From Arthrobacter sp. Bz4 (lineage in GTDB: Bacteria > Actinomycetota > Actinomycetes > Actinomycetales > Micrococcaceae): a stretch of DNA of 64,000 nucleotides. The DNA lies in assembly GCF_003075455.1 (NCBI RefSeq), contig NZ_QDAE01000007.1, forward strand, positions 1-64,000. Direction: 5' to 3'. A program made the position numbers and the translations under genes. Below the pieces are notes generated by a model that was not told where the DNA came from, ran no database searches, and worked only from the letters and a program-made list of their open reading frames with translations. This document shows, piece by piece, positions 1-10,349 of the stretch (positions within the stretch are counted from its first letter, which is position 1; each line of letters begins with the position of its first letter).

Positions 1-1
1 G

Positions 2-73
2 CGGATGACCCTCGATCCGGAACTCTCCGAGGCCGCCAAGGAAATCCTCAGCAGTCTCGAAAGTGGTCACTAA
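2..73 (+). CDS. C-terminal tail of a gene entering from the left edge (unknown)
   Basis: The frame starting at base 2 is open and ends in TAA at 71-73, giving a tail rich in Leu, Glu and Ala that ends SSLESGH. It looks like the last turn of an amphipathic helix. The tail is too short to identify. An ATG lies in frame at 5, but a 22-residue gene is less likely than the end of a longer gene. It is followed by about 190 bases without convincing genes and then a terminator, which fits the 3' end of a transcription unit. Confidence 0.4.
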   Translation, partial: RMTLDPELSEAAKEILSSLESGH

Positions 74-405
74 GCCAAGTGGCACGACTCAGGTCAGGCG
101 TGAAGCGGTCGGACAGTCGGTAGCGCTGAGTCTTGCGGACTGCTTGCTGCCGTCGTGGTGCGATCTGGCCAGCGTCCATCCGCTGCAGCGCAGCCGCAAT
201 GGTCGTCATCTGCTCGATTTTGTGGCAACCCTGGTTCGAGTAACATCCTAGGACCTCGACCAGCAGAAAAGGCCTCGCGGCCGGTTGAAGACCAACCGCG
301 GGGCCTTTTTTGTGGCTGGTCCGGCACAGTCTCCCACCCACCACGCGCCGACCAGTGGAGATTAAGCGGCGGCCGGAGCTGGTCTGGTGAACAGGAGTGC
401 AAAGG
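74..405. other. Intergenic region between the left-edge gene and purC
   Basis: About 330 bases lie between two convergent units. Short open frames on both strands give low-complexity Arg/Ala-rich translations without family resemblance, so I do not call them. The only clear signal is the terminator hairpin at 267-313. No tRNA or other RNA gene could be folded by eye. Confidence 0.5.
267..313. terminator. Bidirectional rho-independent terminator
   Basis: An inverted repeat pairs GGCCTCGCGG (271-280) with CCGCGGGGCC (295-304), with one G-U pair. It is flanked by an A run on the left and a T run (TTTTTT) on the right, so it can act in both directions. It sits between the plus-strand tail at 2-73 and the minus-strand purC. 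Confidence 0.8.
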
Positions 406-1287
406 CTAGGCGAAGGTGAGGCCCGTCAGCCGCTCATAGGCCTCAATGTAACGGCCGCGGGTCTTCTCGATAATCTCGGCGGGAAGTTCCGGCGGGGTGG
501 CGGACTTATCCCACCCGGATGCCTCCGAGGTGAGCCAATCCCTGACGAATTGCTTGTCGAAGGACGGCTGCGCCTGTCCGGGGGCATACAGGGCAGCATC
601 CCAGAAACGTGACGAGTCGGGTGTCAGGACTTCATCGCCGAGGGTGATCTGGCCGTCGGTAGAGAGCCCGAACTCCACCTTCGTATCCGCCAGGATGATC
701 CCCCGGGACCGGGCAATTTCCTCGGCCCGGCCGTAGATGGCCAGGGTCAGCCGACGCAGTTCCTCCGCCACGGGCGCGCCCACGGTGGCGACGACGTCGT
801 CGTACGCAATGTTCTCGTCGTGATCCCCCACCGCGGCCTTCGCCGAGGGCGTGAACACCGCCGGCTCGAGCCGCGACCCATCCACCAGCCCGGACGGCAG
901 CGGAAGCGAGCACACGGTGCCCGACGAGCGGTATTCCAGCAGCCCGGACCCGGTGAGATACCCGCGGGCGATGCACTCCACCGGGAACATTTCCAGCTTC
1001 CGGCAGATCATTGCCCGACCCGCAACCTCGGCCGGCACATCGGTCGACAGCACATGGTTGGGTACCTCGGCCAGCTGTTCAAACCACCACAGACTCAGCT
1101 GGGTTAGGACCCGGCCCTTGTCGGGGATCTCGGAGGACAGCACGAAGTCGTAGGCACTGATCCGGTCGCTCGCGACCACCAGCACCCGGTCGTCTGGTCC
1201 GGTCAGGGGCGAGTACAGGTCACGCACTTTTCCCGAATAGATGTGCGTCCACCCGGGTACGTCAATGAACGACGGCGCGAAGGTCAC
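406..1287 (-). CDS. purC: Phosphoribosylaminoimidazole-succinocarboxamide synthase (SAICAR synthase)
   Basis: This ATP-dependent cytosolic enzyme joins CAIR and aspartate to make SAICAR in de novo purine synthesis. The 293-residue protein begins with the family's SGKVRDLY nucleotide-binding strand (about residues 18-25) and carries SDRISAYD (about 40-47), ECIARGYLTGSG (about 105-116) and the DTKVEFG region (about 200) typical of PurC. The length fits the roughly 300-residue actinobacterial form. It lies 2 nt downstream of purD on the same strand, so the two are co-transcribed. It ends about 90 nt before the bidirectional terminator at 267-313. Confidence 0.96.
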   Translation of the reverse strand: MTFAPSFIDVPGWTHIYSGKVRDLYSPLTGPDDRVLVVASDRISAYDFVLSSEIPDKGRVLTQLSLWWFEQLAEVPNHVLSTDVPAEVAGRAMICRKLEMFPVECIARGYLTGSGLLEYRSSGTVCSLPLPSGLVDGSRLEPAVFTPSAKAAVGDHDENIAYDDVVATVGAPVAEELRRLTLAIYGRAEEIARSRGIILADTKVEFGLSTDGQITLGDEVLTPDSSRFWDAALYAPGQAQPSFDKQFVRDWLTSEASGWDKSATPPELPAEIIEKTRGRYIEAYERLTGLTFA

Positions 1288-1289
1288 GC

Positions 1290-2620
1290 TCAGGCCCCCG
1301 CGGGCGTGGCCGCCGACGCGGCAGTGACAGGCGACAACGGGGACGCCACAGCGGGCGCCACCACCTCACCCTGCGCGGCCTTCAACGCAATGTCCCGCCG
1401 GAACTGACCGCCCTTGAGGCTCAGCTCGGCGATCCCACGGTAGGCCCTGTCGCGGGCGGCCGTCAGGTCATCTCCGAGCCCGACGACGGCGAGTACCCGG
1501 CCACCGGCCGATACCACCTTGCCGTGCTTGAGGGCGGTTCCGGCGTGCAGCACCTGGACGCCGTCGATCGTCTCGGCCCGCTTCAGGCCGCGGACGCGGT
1601 CGCCCGTGCGGGGAGCGTCGGGGTAGTGCTCCGACGCGAGGACCACGGCCACTGCCGATTGGGGAGACCAGTTGAGGCTTTCAACCTGGTCCAGCCCGCC
1701 CTTGGCTGCTGCCATGAGCACTCCGCCTAGCGGAGTCTTCAGCCGGGCAAGGACGGCCTGCGTCTCGGGATCACCGAAGCGGACGTTGAATTCGATGACA
1801 CGAAGGCCGCGGGTGGTGAGGGCCAACCCAACATAGAGGACTCCAACGAACGGTGTCCCGCGGTGGGCCATCTCGTCGATGGTGGGCTGGGCCACCCGGT
1901 CGATGACCTCGTCAACCAGTCCCGCTGGCGCCCAGTCGAGGGGCGAATAGGCTCCCATGCCGCCGGTGTTCGGCCCCTGATCGCCGTCGTAAATGCGTTT
2001 GAAATCCTGGGCCGGGGCGAGCGGAAGCACGTTACGGCGTCGGAGAGCACAAAGAGGGACACCTCGGGGCCGTCAAGGAACTCCTCGATGACCACCGTGC
2101 CGCCAGCGTCGAAGCAGGCCTGCGCGTGGTCCAGCGCCTCGGCCCGGTCAGTGGTGACGACGACGCCCTTGCCGGCGGCCAGACCGTCATCCTTGACCAC
2201 GTAGGGTGCGCCGAAGATGTCCAGCGCCTCGGCTGCCTGCTCGGCGTTCGAAGCAACCCGGGCCATGCCGGTGGGGACGTTGGCTGCGGCCATGATCTGT
2301 TTGGCGAAGGCTTTGGACGCCTCAAGCTGGGCGGCCTCCCGGGACGGACCGAAGACGGGGATTCCCGCGTCCTGCAGTGCGTCAGCTACTCCAGCAGCGA
2401 GCGGCGCCTCCGGGCCGATCACCACGAGGTCCGAGTCCAGGGACTGGGCCAGGGCTGTCACAGCGGCCGGGTCAGCGGCGTCGACTTCGTGGGTGGGGAC
2501 GATGCTGCCCATCCCCGCGTTGCCGGGGGCTGCATGCACCTCGTGGACGAACGGGTCGGATAGCAGTGCTCGGACAAGGGCGTGTTCGCGGCCGCCGGGG
2601 CCAATCACTAGAACCTTCAC
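1290..2620 (-). CDS. purD: Phosphoribosylamine-glycine ligase (GARS), frameshifted
   Basis: PurD ligates glycine to phosphoribosylamine using ATP. The first frame (GTG at 2620) has the PurD N-terminus [11 protein letters not shown] and runs through the ATP-grasp region ([18 protein letters not shown], then [17 protein letters not shown]). At about 2030 the frame is lost, and the rest continues one frame over ([28 protein letters not shown] to the C-terminal domain). Restoring one base in the codon AC_ before GTG rejoins both parts into about 443 residues, normal for PurD. Nothing else is damaged. I read this as a full-length gene with a one-base deletion, probably a sequencing error because purC, purF and purM beside it are intact. 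It forms an operon with purC. Confidence 0.93.
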
Positions 2621-2723
2621 AGTAGTTCAGCGTACTGTCTCGGCTGGATCCTCGCGAAGCTGTGACGGGGTAATCGGCCCTGTGACAACCCATACCCACG
2701 GCGCACCACTCCGAATAAGGTGC

Positions 2724-4297
2724 ATGAACGCTTTACGACGCCCCGGGCGCAAGGAATCCATGCTGGCAGCACTAGCTGGGATAGTCAGTGCCGGCCTGGT
2801 GCTGGGCGTGGCAGAACTGCTTGGCTCCTTCCTGACCGCCCGTGCCGCGCCCCTGATCGCCCTCGGCTCCACCTTCATCGACTTCACCCCGCCGTGGTTG
2901 AAGGACTTCGCGATCGCCACGTTCGGCACCAACGACAAGGTGGCACTTTTCGTTGGCATGGGCGTCACCATCGTCCTCCTCGCCGCCATCCTCGGTGTGG
3001 TCGCCTACCGGAAGTGGGCGCTCGGGGTAGCCGGCGTGGTCCTGATGGGCGCCGTCATTGTTGCGGCGGTGATTTCCCGGGCCGGCGCCACCCTGCTGGA
3101 CGCTGTTCCCACGGTGATCGGGACCGCCGTCGGCCTCCTGGCCCTGCGCTACCTGATCCGTGCGCTGCATAAAACCCGCGACGACGCCGACGCCACCCAG
3201 GAAGCGACCAGCACCAACACCCCAGCCACCGGCACCAGCCGCCGCACCTTTTTGCCGCCGCCGGCATCACCGCAGTCATCGCGGGTACCGCGGCGGCCGG
3301 CGGCCGTGCCATTTCCAGCGCCCGGAATACCGTCAATATGGCCCGGGAGGCCCTCACGTTTCCCACCCCGGCCAGCGCCGCGCCGGCTATCCCTGCCGGT
3401 GTGGAGTCCGGCGTCGACGGCGTCGTCCCCTGGGTCACCCCGAACCCGGACTTCTACCGCATCGACACCGCCCTGAGCGTGCCGCAGATCGACCTGGAAA
3501 CCTGGGAGCTGCGGGTGCACGGCATGGTCGAGGAAGAATTCACCATCACGTTCCGGGACCTGCTCGATGCCGACCTGATCGAACGCCACATCACCCTCAC
3601 CTGTGTGTCCAACCCGGTCGGCGGAAATCTGGCGGGCAACGCCAAATGGCTCGGCTACCCGCTCCGCGACCTGCTGGCCCGCGCCAGGCCCACGGCCGGC
3701 GCCGACATGGTCCTTTCCACCAGCACCGACGGTTTCAGCGCCTCCACTCCCCTGCCGATCCTGCAGGATGACCGCGATGCGATGCTCGCCATTTCAATGA
3801 ACGGCGAGCCCCTGCCGCTGGAGCATGGCTTCCCCGTCCGCATGGTGGTGCCCGGCCTGTACGGCTACGTGTCAGCCACCAAATGGGTGGTGGACCTTGA
3901 GGTCACCCGATTCGCCGACAAGACCGCCTACTGGACCGACCGCGGTTGGTCCGAGCAGGGGCCGATCAAGACCATGGCCCGCGTCGAGGTGCCCCGTTCC
4001 TTCGCCCAGGTGTCGGCCGGGACGTCGACCATCGGCGGCTCCGCCTGGGCCCAGCACCGCGGCATCACCAAGGTGGAGGTCCAGGTCGATGACGGCGACT
4101 GGGAGGAAGCCACTCTCGCCGCCGAAGCCTCGGTGGACACCTGGCGCCAGTGGTCCCATGAGATCAACGTCGAAGCGGGCTCCCACTCCGTCCGCGCCCG
4201 CGCCTACGACCCCGACGGCGTACAGACCGAGGAACGCGCCGACACGGTGCCCAACGGCGCCTCCGGCTGGCAGTCAGTGCAGTTCACCGCCGAATAG
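2724..4297 (+). CDS. Membrane-anchored molybdopterin-dependent oxidoreductase (sulfite-oxidase fold), frameshifted
   Basis: The first frame (ATG 2724) gives an N-terminal module with about four membrane helices (roughly residues 10-150), followed by a GTSRRTF segment. A T run of five at 3249-3253 then breaks the frame. With six T the protein continues FAAAGITAVIAG into the catalytic part. That part has the Mo-cofactor domain with ITLTCVSNPVGG, whose Cys is the expected molybdenum ligand, and a C-terminal Mo-co dimerisation domain (WAQHRGITKVEVQVDDG). The restored length is about 524 residues. The substrate is unknown. Family members are extracytoplasmic oxidoreductases attached by a membrane module. 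It is divergent from purD. The break is probably a homopolymer error. Confidence 0.85.
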
Positions 4298-4310
4298 CGC
4301 TCCCCAAACC

Positions 4311-4350
4311 TTGTACCCACCGGATGTCCGTTCCTCCGGTGGGTACAAGC
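4311..4350. terminator. Perfect 15-bp inverted repeat after the molybdoenzyme gene
   Basis: CTTGTACCCACCGGA (4311-4325) is exactly repeated in inverse at 4336-4350 around a 10-nt loop. It starts 13 nt after the stop of the oxidoreductase gene and ends 35 nt before the asparaginase start. There is no T run, so it is either a T-less terminator or processing hairpin, or a binding site for a regulator of the downstream gene. Confidence 0.55.
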
Positions 4351-4384
4351 TCCACCTCGACAGCCGATAAGCGATACTTGTCTC

Positions 4385-5389
4385 ATGCCTCAGACTTTCT
4401 CCTCCGCCGACGCCGCCGAACTTGCCGTCCTGGAACGCAACGGCTTCATCGAATCGCGCCACCTGGGATCTGCAGTGATCCTCGCCGCCGATGGCACTGT
4501 GGTCACTGAACTCGGCGACATCCACGCCCCCATCTTTCCCCGCTCCACCCTGAAGCCCTTTCAGGCGCTCGCCGCGATGCAGTCTGGAGTGCCGTTGCGT
4601 GGGCCTCAGGTCGCTCTGGCCGCGGCCAGCCACGTGGGATCGCATGAGCACATGGACGTGGTGCGCACCATGCTCAGCGCGGCAGGAGTCTCGGAGGAGC
4701 ACCTCCAATGCCCCGCCGACTGGCCCCAGGACGAGGAAGCCCGCAACTGGCTGATCCGCACGGAGAAGGGCAAGCAGCGCATCGCGTTCAACTGCTCCGG
4801 CAAACACGCCGCTTTCCTGTGGGCCTGCACCGAGAACAACTGGGACCACTCCACGTATCTTGACCCCTCCCACCCGTTGCAGGAGCGCATCGCCGCGGTC
4901 ATTGAGGAGTACACCGAAGAGAAGATTTCTCACTGGGGTGTCGACGGCTGCGGGGCTCCCCTCGCCGCCGTCTCGCTGACGGGCCTCGCCCGCGGCATCG
5001 GCAAGTTCTCCAAGGCACCCTCGGACAAGAACGCTGACGCCCGCGCCGCGACCATTGCCACCGCGATGCTCGACTACCCCTGGGCCGTACACGGCCGGGG
5101 CCGCGAAAACTCGGTAGTGATGGAGGATCTGGGCATCATCTCCAAGAACGGCGCCGAAGGCGTCCTCGTCATGGGCACCGATACCGGAGTCTCCCTTGCC
5201 CTCAAAATACTCGACGGCAACATCCGCGCCACCACCCTGGTGGGCCTGACCCTCCTGGCTGCCACCGGCGCCGTCGACGCCGACAAAGTGAGCGCAGTCC
5301 TCGCCAAGGTGGTCCCTCCGGTGATGGGCGGCAGCGCAGCGGTCGGCAAGCTTCGGCTCGCCGCACCGGTCATGGCTCTCCTGGACTAG
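4385..5389 (+). CDS. L-asparaginase II family protein (thermolabile Rhizobium etli type)
   Basis: The 334-residue protein belongs to the PF06089 asparaginase family, distinct from the E. coli AnsA/AnsB fold, which hydrolyses asparagine to aspartate and ammonia. Recognisable segments are [15 protein letters not shown] (about 43-57), the SHVGSHEHM region (about 78-86), [14 protein letters not shown] (about 135-148) and [13 protein letters not shown] (about 180-192). The Ser and Lys of RSTLKP and SGKH are the likely catalytic residues of this fold. The ATG lies only about 9 nt after a GATACT -10-like hexamer (4371-4376), so the mRNA may be leaderless. A hairpin (4311-4350) separates it from the gene before. 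It probably starts the unit that continues into the SCP-like and DUF2079 genes. Confidence 0.88.
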   Translation: MPQTFSSADAAELAVLERNGFIESRHLGSAVILAADGTVVTELGDIHAPIFPRSTLKPFQALAAMQSGVPLRGPQVALAAASHVGSHEHMDVVRTMLSAAGVSEEHLQCPADWPQDEEARNWLIRTEKGKQRIAFNCSGKHAAFLWACTENNWDHSTYLDPSHPLQERIAAVIEEYTEEKISHWGVDGCGAPLAAVSLTGLARGIGKFSKAPSDKNADARAATIATAMLDYPWAVHGRGRENSVVMEDLGIISKNGAEGVLVMGTDTGVSLALKILDGNIRATTLVGLTLLAATGAVDADKVSAVLAKVVPPVMGGSAAVGKLRLAAPVMALLD

Positions 5390-5394
5390 GCCCC

Positions 5395-5772
5395 ATGGCA
5401 CGACGACGGATCCCCGCCCCGGCGGGCAAGCCAGCCATCGACGCTGTCCGGTCCGGCTCGGCCACCCGCCCCGAGACGGCCACCGCCGTGCGGTACGCAC
5501 TCGAGGAATTGGCTGACCGGGCGCCGGGCAACAGCGTAGAGGTGCGGGTGCCGCCGTTTGGTGTGGCGCAGTGCATTGCCGGACCACGCCACACCCGGGG
5601 CACCCCGCCGAATGTGGTGGAGACCGACGCCGTCACCTGGCTGGCACTGGTGACTGGAAGTCTCGCCTGGGCCGACGCCGTCGGCGCCGGAAAGGTTGCC
5701 GCCTCGGGGCAGCGGGCCGACCTGAGCGATTGGCTTCCCCTGTTCCCCACCGGCACGCCGCCGACACCGTGA
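5395..5772 (+). CDS. Sterol carrier family protein (SCP-like fold, PF17844-type)
   Basis: This small 125-residue protein resembles the actinobacterial 'sterol carrier family protein'. It begins [15 protein letters not shown] and has a [14 protein letters not shown] strand and the pattern [20 protein letters not shown] (about residues 66-85), followed by a short alpha/beta end. Such proteins are small, soluble and of unproved function, probably binding a hydrophobic ligand. It starts 5 nt after the asparaginase stop, and its stop overlaps the GTG of the next gene by 3 nt, so the three are translationally linked. Confidence 0.75.
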   Translation: MARRRIPAPAGKPAIDAVRSGSATRPETATAVRYALEELADRAPGNSVEVRVPPFGVAQCIAGPRHTRGTPPNVVETDAVTWLALVTGSLAWADAVGAGKVAASGQRADLSDWLPLFPTGTPPTP

Positions 5773-7206
5773 CAGCTCAACATTCACTTCGCCGAACCAC
5801 CTTCATCACTGAAGGTGTGCGGTCGTCGGTGGCAGCCGTCCGGCGGCAGCCACCCGCCGCGGTGATCATCGCCCTGCTGATCACCGCCACTTACTCGGTC
5901 TACTCCGTGGCGCAGTGGAACCGGCTCGCTACCCCGTCCTGGGACCTCGGCATCTTCACCCAGCTGGCCAAGGCCTACGCCGCTTCGACGCGCCGATTGT
6001 GTCGATCAAGGGTGACGGCTTCAACCTCCTGGGTGACCACTTCCATCCGCTGCTGGTAATTCTTGGTCCCGCCTACGCGTTTTTCCCCTCCGGCCTGACC
6101 CTGCTGATTCTGCAAAACATTCTGATCGGACTGTCGGTCCTCGTGATCGCTCGGCTAGGCATCCGGCGGCTCGGCACGGTGGCCGGCAGCTGCCTCGGCG
6201 TAGCTACGGATTGTCGTGGGGTCTTCAGACGGCGGTGGCCGCGCAGTTCCACGAGATCGCGCTCGCCATCCTGCTTCTTGCGCTCGCTCTTGAGTCGATG
6301 ATCATCGGGCGGCTGCGCACCGCCGTCGCCTGGGCTGGACTGCTGGTTTTCGTGAAAGAGGACCTCGGCCTGACGGTTGCCGCGATCGGGTTGGTCATCG
6401 CGTGGCGGTATCGGGACCGGATCGGGCTGTGGCTGGCGGCGTGGGGCGTCGGCTGGCTGCTGCTCTCCGTGGCGGTGATCCTGCCGCTCCTGAACACTGG
6501 CGGCCAATACGACTATTCAGACCGGATCGACGTTCGCGGGATGATTGCTGACCCGGTTGGCGCGCTGGTCACCATTTTCTCGGCCAGCGCGAAATACGAA
6601 ACGGTGTGGCTGCTGCTGCTGGCGGGAGGCTTCCTGTTCCTGAGGTCACCGCTGTCGCTGATCATGGTGCCCACCCTGGCCTGGCGTTTCGTCTCGGGCA
6701 ACGATGTGTACTGGGGCCCGGAGTGGCATTACAGCGCCGTCCTGATGCCAGTCCTGTTCGCCGCACTGATCGACGCAATCGATACCTCCCGCAGGTCGGG
6801 GCGGCGGTGGCTGCGCTCGGCTGACGCCGTCGTCGTCCCCGCGGTGACCGTCGCTGCCCTGTTGTTGCTGCCGAGCCAGCCCCTGGGTGAGCTGGCCGAT
6901 CCGGCGACCTTCCGCCAGTCCGAACGGTGGGCGACAGCGCACCAGGTGATGGCTCAGATTCCCGCTGGTTCGACCGTGGAGACGGGGGTGGTGCTGATGC
7001 CGTACCTGGTCCCCGACACCGAGGTGTTCTGGCTGGGCAACGATAATCCGGCGCCGGAATACCTGATTGTCGACGACCAGGACTGGAGTTGGGGTCCCAC
7101 CCACCCGGCCGACGGGGTGGCGCATGCCGAGGAAACCTACCCCGGGGAATCCTACGAACTCGTCTTCCAGGAGAACGGGTACCAATTGGTCAGGCGGATC
7201 GGCTAA
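5769..7206 (+). CDS. DUF2079 multi-span membrane protein, two frameshifts
   Basis: The sequence matches the DUF2079 family of actinobacterial polytopic membrane proteins of unknown function. The GTG at 5769 overlaps the previous stop. The coding sequence is spread over three frames. AKAYAA breaks at about 5983 and resumes as [24 protein letters not shown] breaks again at about 6204 and resumes as [17 protein letters not shown]. Adding one base at each point (both in a GC_ Ala codon) gives about 479 residues, normal for the family, with a first helix near 25-45, a conserved GDHFHPLL loop and several more helices. The C-terminal part is hydrophilic and probably outside. Two events in one gene point to sequencing error or decay. 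Because every surrounding residue is conserved, I favour error. Confidence 0.8.
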
Positions 7207-7225
7207 ACGCCGGTAGCCTTAAAGC

Positions 7226-7606
7226 ATGAGTTCAGAGCTACCCTCGCCTCGCGACGACAACGACCCTTCGGTTACTGCCCGCCCCGCGGCCGCAGGCCCC
7301 GGCGCGACCCCGGGGCAGGGACCAGCCCGTCGGGAAGTCACGGTGCGCCGTGCTCCGCGCTTTGCGCCCTTCATGGGCCTTGGCGTGCTGGTGGGTGTTG
7401 TTATCGCAGCGATCGTCGCCTACGCGGGCCCCGGCGACCCCACCCTGACCCGCGAATCCATCTTCGGATTCTTCATCATGGTGTTTGCGATCCCCGGCCT
7501 GCTGCTCGGCGCGCTGCTGGTGCTGGTGCTGGATCGGATCAGCGTCCGACGCTCCAAGCGGGCAGTCGCCCAGCGCACATACGACGACGACCAGTTCCCC
7601 GAGTAA
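7226..7606 (+). CDS. Small two-helix membrane protein upstream of purF
   Basis: The 126-residue protein has an N-terminal disordered Pro/Ala/Gly-rich stretch (1-45), two membrane helices (about 50-67 and 84-104) joined by a short polar loop, and a basic-to-acidic C-terminus ending DDDQFPE. I do not recognise a named family. Similar small proteins sit before purF in related genomes as far as I recall, but no function is known. It lies 19 nt after the DUF2079 gene and 41 nt before purF, so it may be co-transcribed with either. Confidence 0.65.
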   Translation: MSSELPSPRDDNDPSVTARPAAAGPGATPGQGPARREVTVRRAPRFAPFMGLGVLVGVVIAAIVAYAGPGDPTLTRESIFGFFIMVFAIPGLLLGALLVLVLDRISVRRSKRAVAQRTYDDDQFPE

Positions 7607-7647
7607 CCGGTGGAGCCGCAGACCCCAACGCGTGAGAGAATGATGCA

Positions 7648-9207
7648 ATGGTTCGCGGTGACGGAAATCTTTCCCATGACCTTCTTCCAGGCGAGAAGGG
7701 GCCCCAGGATGCCTGCGGCGTATTTGGTGTCTGGGCTCCCGGCGAGGAGGTAGCCAAGCTCGCCTACTACGGTCTGTACGCCCTGCAGCACCGCGGCCAG
7801 GAGTCTGCGGGCATCGCCACCAGCAACGGTGAGCGGATCAGCGTCTACAAAGACATGGGCCTGGTCTCCCAGGTCTTCGACGAAACCACCCTCAACACCC
7901 TTGAAGGCCATATCGCTGTGGGCCACTGCCGGTATTCGACCACCGGCTCCTCCAACTGGGCCAACGCGCAGCCGACCCTCGGTGCCACCGCCGTCGGCAC
8001 CGTCGCCCTCGCCCACAACGGCAACCTGACCAACTCGGCCGACCTCTACCAGATGGTCCTCGCCCGCCACGGCAAGCCCCGCAGCGGCGAAATGGCCCAG
8101 GGAAACACCTCGGACACCGCACTGGTGACCACCCTCCTGGCCGGCGACGACGGCCGCTCCCTCGAGGAAACAGCCCTCGAACTACTCCCCAAAATCAGCG
8201 GCGCATTCTGCTTCGTCTTCATGGACGAAGGCACGCTTTACGCGGCCCGGGACCCCCACGGCGTCCGCCCCCTGGTCCTCGGTCGGCTGGAACGCGGCTG
8301 GGTGGTCGCCTCCGAGCAGGCCGCCCTCGCCACCGTGGGCGCCAGCTTCATCCGGGAAATCGAGCCTGGCGAATTCATTGCCATCGACGAGGACGGCGTC
8401 CGGACCCGCAAGTTCGCCACGCCCACCAAGGCCGGCTGCGTCTTCGAGTACGTTTACCTGGCCCGTCCCGACGCTGCGATCGCTGGCCGTTCGGTGTACG
8501 AGGCCCGCGTGGAAATGGGCCGGCAACTCGCCCGCGAGAACTCAGCCGAGGCCGACGTCGTCATCCCCGTCCCCGAATCGGGCACCCCTGCCGCGGTGGG
8601 ATTCGCCGAGCAGTCGGGTATTCCGTTCGCTCACGGGTTCGTGAAGAACTCCTACGTGGGCCGCACTTTCATCCAGCCCAGCCAGACCCTCCGCCAGCTC
8701 GGCATCCGCCTGAAGCTCAACGCGCTGGAGTCAGTCATCCGGGGCAAACGGATCATCGTGGTGGACGATTCAATTGTGCGCGGCAACACCCAGCGGGCAG
8801 TGGTGCGAATGCTCCGTGAAGCTGGCGCAGCGTCGGTGCACGTCAAGATTTCCTCCCCACCGGTCCGCTGGCCGTGCTTCTACGGCATCGACTTCGCGTC
8901 GCGGGCCGAGCTCATCGCCAACGGTGCGGCAGTGGAGCAGATCAGTAACTCGATCGGCGCTGACAGCCTGGCCTACATTTCCGAAGACGGAATGATCGCC
9001 GCCACCGAGCAGCCGCGCGAACGCCTGTGTACCGCCTGCTTCACCGGCGACTATCCAATCGCACTCCCGGCTGAGGAACGCCGCGGCAAGAATCTCCTGG
9101 AACGGGTCGATCCCGCCGACAATCCTGGCTCCAACGGCTGCGATCCCGGGCCTGACAGCGAGTTCGAGGCAGTGCTGACCGACGAAGACAAGAAAGAACG
9201 GGTATGA
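7648..9207 (+). CDS. purF: Amidophosphoribosyltransferase
   Basis: PurF makes phosphoribosylamine from PRPP and glutamine, the committed step of purine synthesis. After a short propeptide the catalytic N-terminal Cys is seen in DACGVFGVW (Cys23), followed by the Ntn glutaminase (YALQHRGQESAG, about 48-59; GNTSDTALV, about 151). The C-terminal phosphoribosyltransferase domain has the PRPP loop IIVVDDSIVRGNT (about 369-381). The 519 residues are normal for an actinobacterial PurF. Its stop overlaps the purM start by 4 nt. Confidence 0.97.
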   Translation: MVRGDGNLSHDLLPGEKGPQDACGVFGVWAPGEEVAKLAYYGLYALQHRGQESAGIATSNGERISVYKDMGLVSQVFDETTLNTLEGHIAVGHCRYSTTGSSNWANAQPTLGATAVGTVALAHNGNLTNSADLYQMVLARHGKPRSGEMAQGNTSDTALVTTLLAGDDGRSLEETALELLPKISGAFCFVFMDEGTLYAARDPHGVRPLVLGRLERGWVVASEQAALATVGASFIREIEPGEFIAIDEDGVRTRKFATPTKAGCVFEYVYLARPDAAIAGRSVYEARVEMGRQLARENSAEADVVIPVPESGTPAAVGFAEQSGIPFAHGFVKNSYVGRTFIQPSQTLRQLGIRLKLNALESVIRGKRIIVVDDSIVRGNTQRAVVRMLREAGAASVHVKISSPPVRWPCFYGIDFASRAELIANGAAVEQISNSIGADSLAYISEDGMIAATEQPRERLCTACFTGDYPIALPAEERRGKNLLERVDPADNPGSNGCDPGPDSEFEAVLTDEDKKERV

Positions 9208-10328
9208 CCTCCAACTCCCCCATCACCTATGCCAGCGCCGGAGTTGACGTCGAAGCCGGCGACCGCGCCGTTGAACTGATGAAGGACGCCGTCCGGGCCA
9301 CCCACGGCCCCCAGGTCATTGGTGGGGTGGGCGGATTCGCCGGACTCTACGACGTGTCCCGGCTCCTGACCTACCGCAAGCCTCTGCTGGCGACGTCGAC
9401 CGACGGCGTCGGCACCAAGGTGGCCATCGCGCAGGCCATGGATATCCACGACACCATCGGGTTTGACCTGGTGGGCATGGTGGTCGACGACATTGTGGTG
9501 GTTGGCGCCGAGCCGCTCTTCATGACCGACTACATCGCGTGCGGCAAGGTTGTCCCCGAACGCATCGCCGACATCGTGCGGGGCATCGCCGCCGCATGCT
9601 CGGTGGCTGGCACCGCCCTGGTGGGTGGCGAGACCGCTGAACATCCCGGGCTGCTCGGAGAACATGAATACGACGTCGCCGGCGCCGCGACCGGCGTGGT
9701 CGAAGCGGATTCACTGCTCGGTCCCGACCGGGTGCGTGCGGGCGATGTCGTCATCGGGATGGCGTCCTCCGGCCTGCACTCCAACGGCTACTCGCTGGTC
9801 CGCCGGATCATCAACCAGGCTGGCTGGGCGTTGGACCGCCAGGTCAGCGAGCTCGGGCGGACCCTCGGCGAGGAACTTCTTGAGCCCACCCGCGTCTACG
9901 CCGCGGACTGCCTGGATCTGGCCCGCTTCCTGCCCGTTGCCAACGACGCCGGTGTGCACGGCTTCAGCCACGTCACCGGTGGCGGTCTGGCCGCCAACCT
10001 GGCCCGGGTGCTGCCGCACGGCCTGGAAGCAACGGTGGACCGCTCCACCTGGGAACTGCCCGCCATCTTCAAGCTGGTCGCCGAACTCGGTGCCGTGCCG
10101 CTGCCGGACCTCGAACGCACCCTGAACCTTGGTGTGGGAATGGTTGCGGTGGTGTCGGCGCCGGCAGCAGACGCCGCCATTGCCCGGTTGACCGAGCGTG
10201 GCGTCCCCGCCTGGGTAATGGGCCAGATTGCAGCAGCCTCCAACGAGTCAACTGACGGACCGGATTATGTGCAGGGCGCCAAGGGTGTCGACGGTGGATC
10301 GGTGCGCCTCGTGGGCCAGTACGCCTAA
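9204..10328 (+). CDS. purM: Phosphoribosylformylglycinamidine cyclo-ligase (AIR synthase)
   Basis: PurM closes the imidazole ring to give AIR, with ATP. The 374-residue protein shows ITYASAGVDVEAGDRAVELM at its start, the ATP/metal region LLATSTDGVGTKVAIA (about 60-75), GFDLVGMVVDDIVVVGAEP (about 89-107) and VGGETAEHPG (about 142-151), all typical of PurM. ATG 9204 overlaps the purF stop (ATGA), so it is translationally coupled. A large terminator follows 22 nt after its stop. Confidence 0.97.
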   Translation: MTSNSPITYASAGVDVEAGDRAVELMKDAVRATHGPQVIGGVGGFAGLYDVSRLLTYRKPLLATSTDGVGTKVAIAQAMDIHDTIGFDLVGMVVDDIVVVGAEPLFMTDYIACGKVVPERIADIVRGIAAACSVAGTALVGGETAEHPGLLGEHEYDVAGAATGVVEADSLLGPDRVRAGDVVIGMASSGLHSNGYSLVRRIINQAGWALDRQVSELGRTLGEELLEPTRVYAADCLDLARFLPVANDAGVHGFSHVTGGGLAANLARVLPHGLEATVDRSTWELPAIFKLVAELGAVPLPDLERTLNLGVGMVAVVSAPAADAAIARLTERGVPAWVMGQIAAASNESTDGPDYVQGAKGVDGGSVRLVGQYA

Positions 10329-10349
10329 GCCCCGCCCGCTTTCGAGCAC

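Noticed and set aside
225-252. GGTTCGAGT resembling a tRNA T-loop
   Set aside because: No pairing T-stem, anticodon arm or acceptor stem could be formed around it.
48-402. Several short frames on both strands at the left edge
   Set aside because: They overlap the terminator at 267-313 and each other, and they encode Arg/Gly-rich sequence without similarity.
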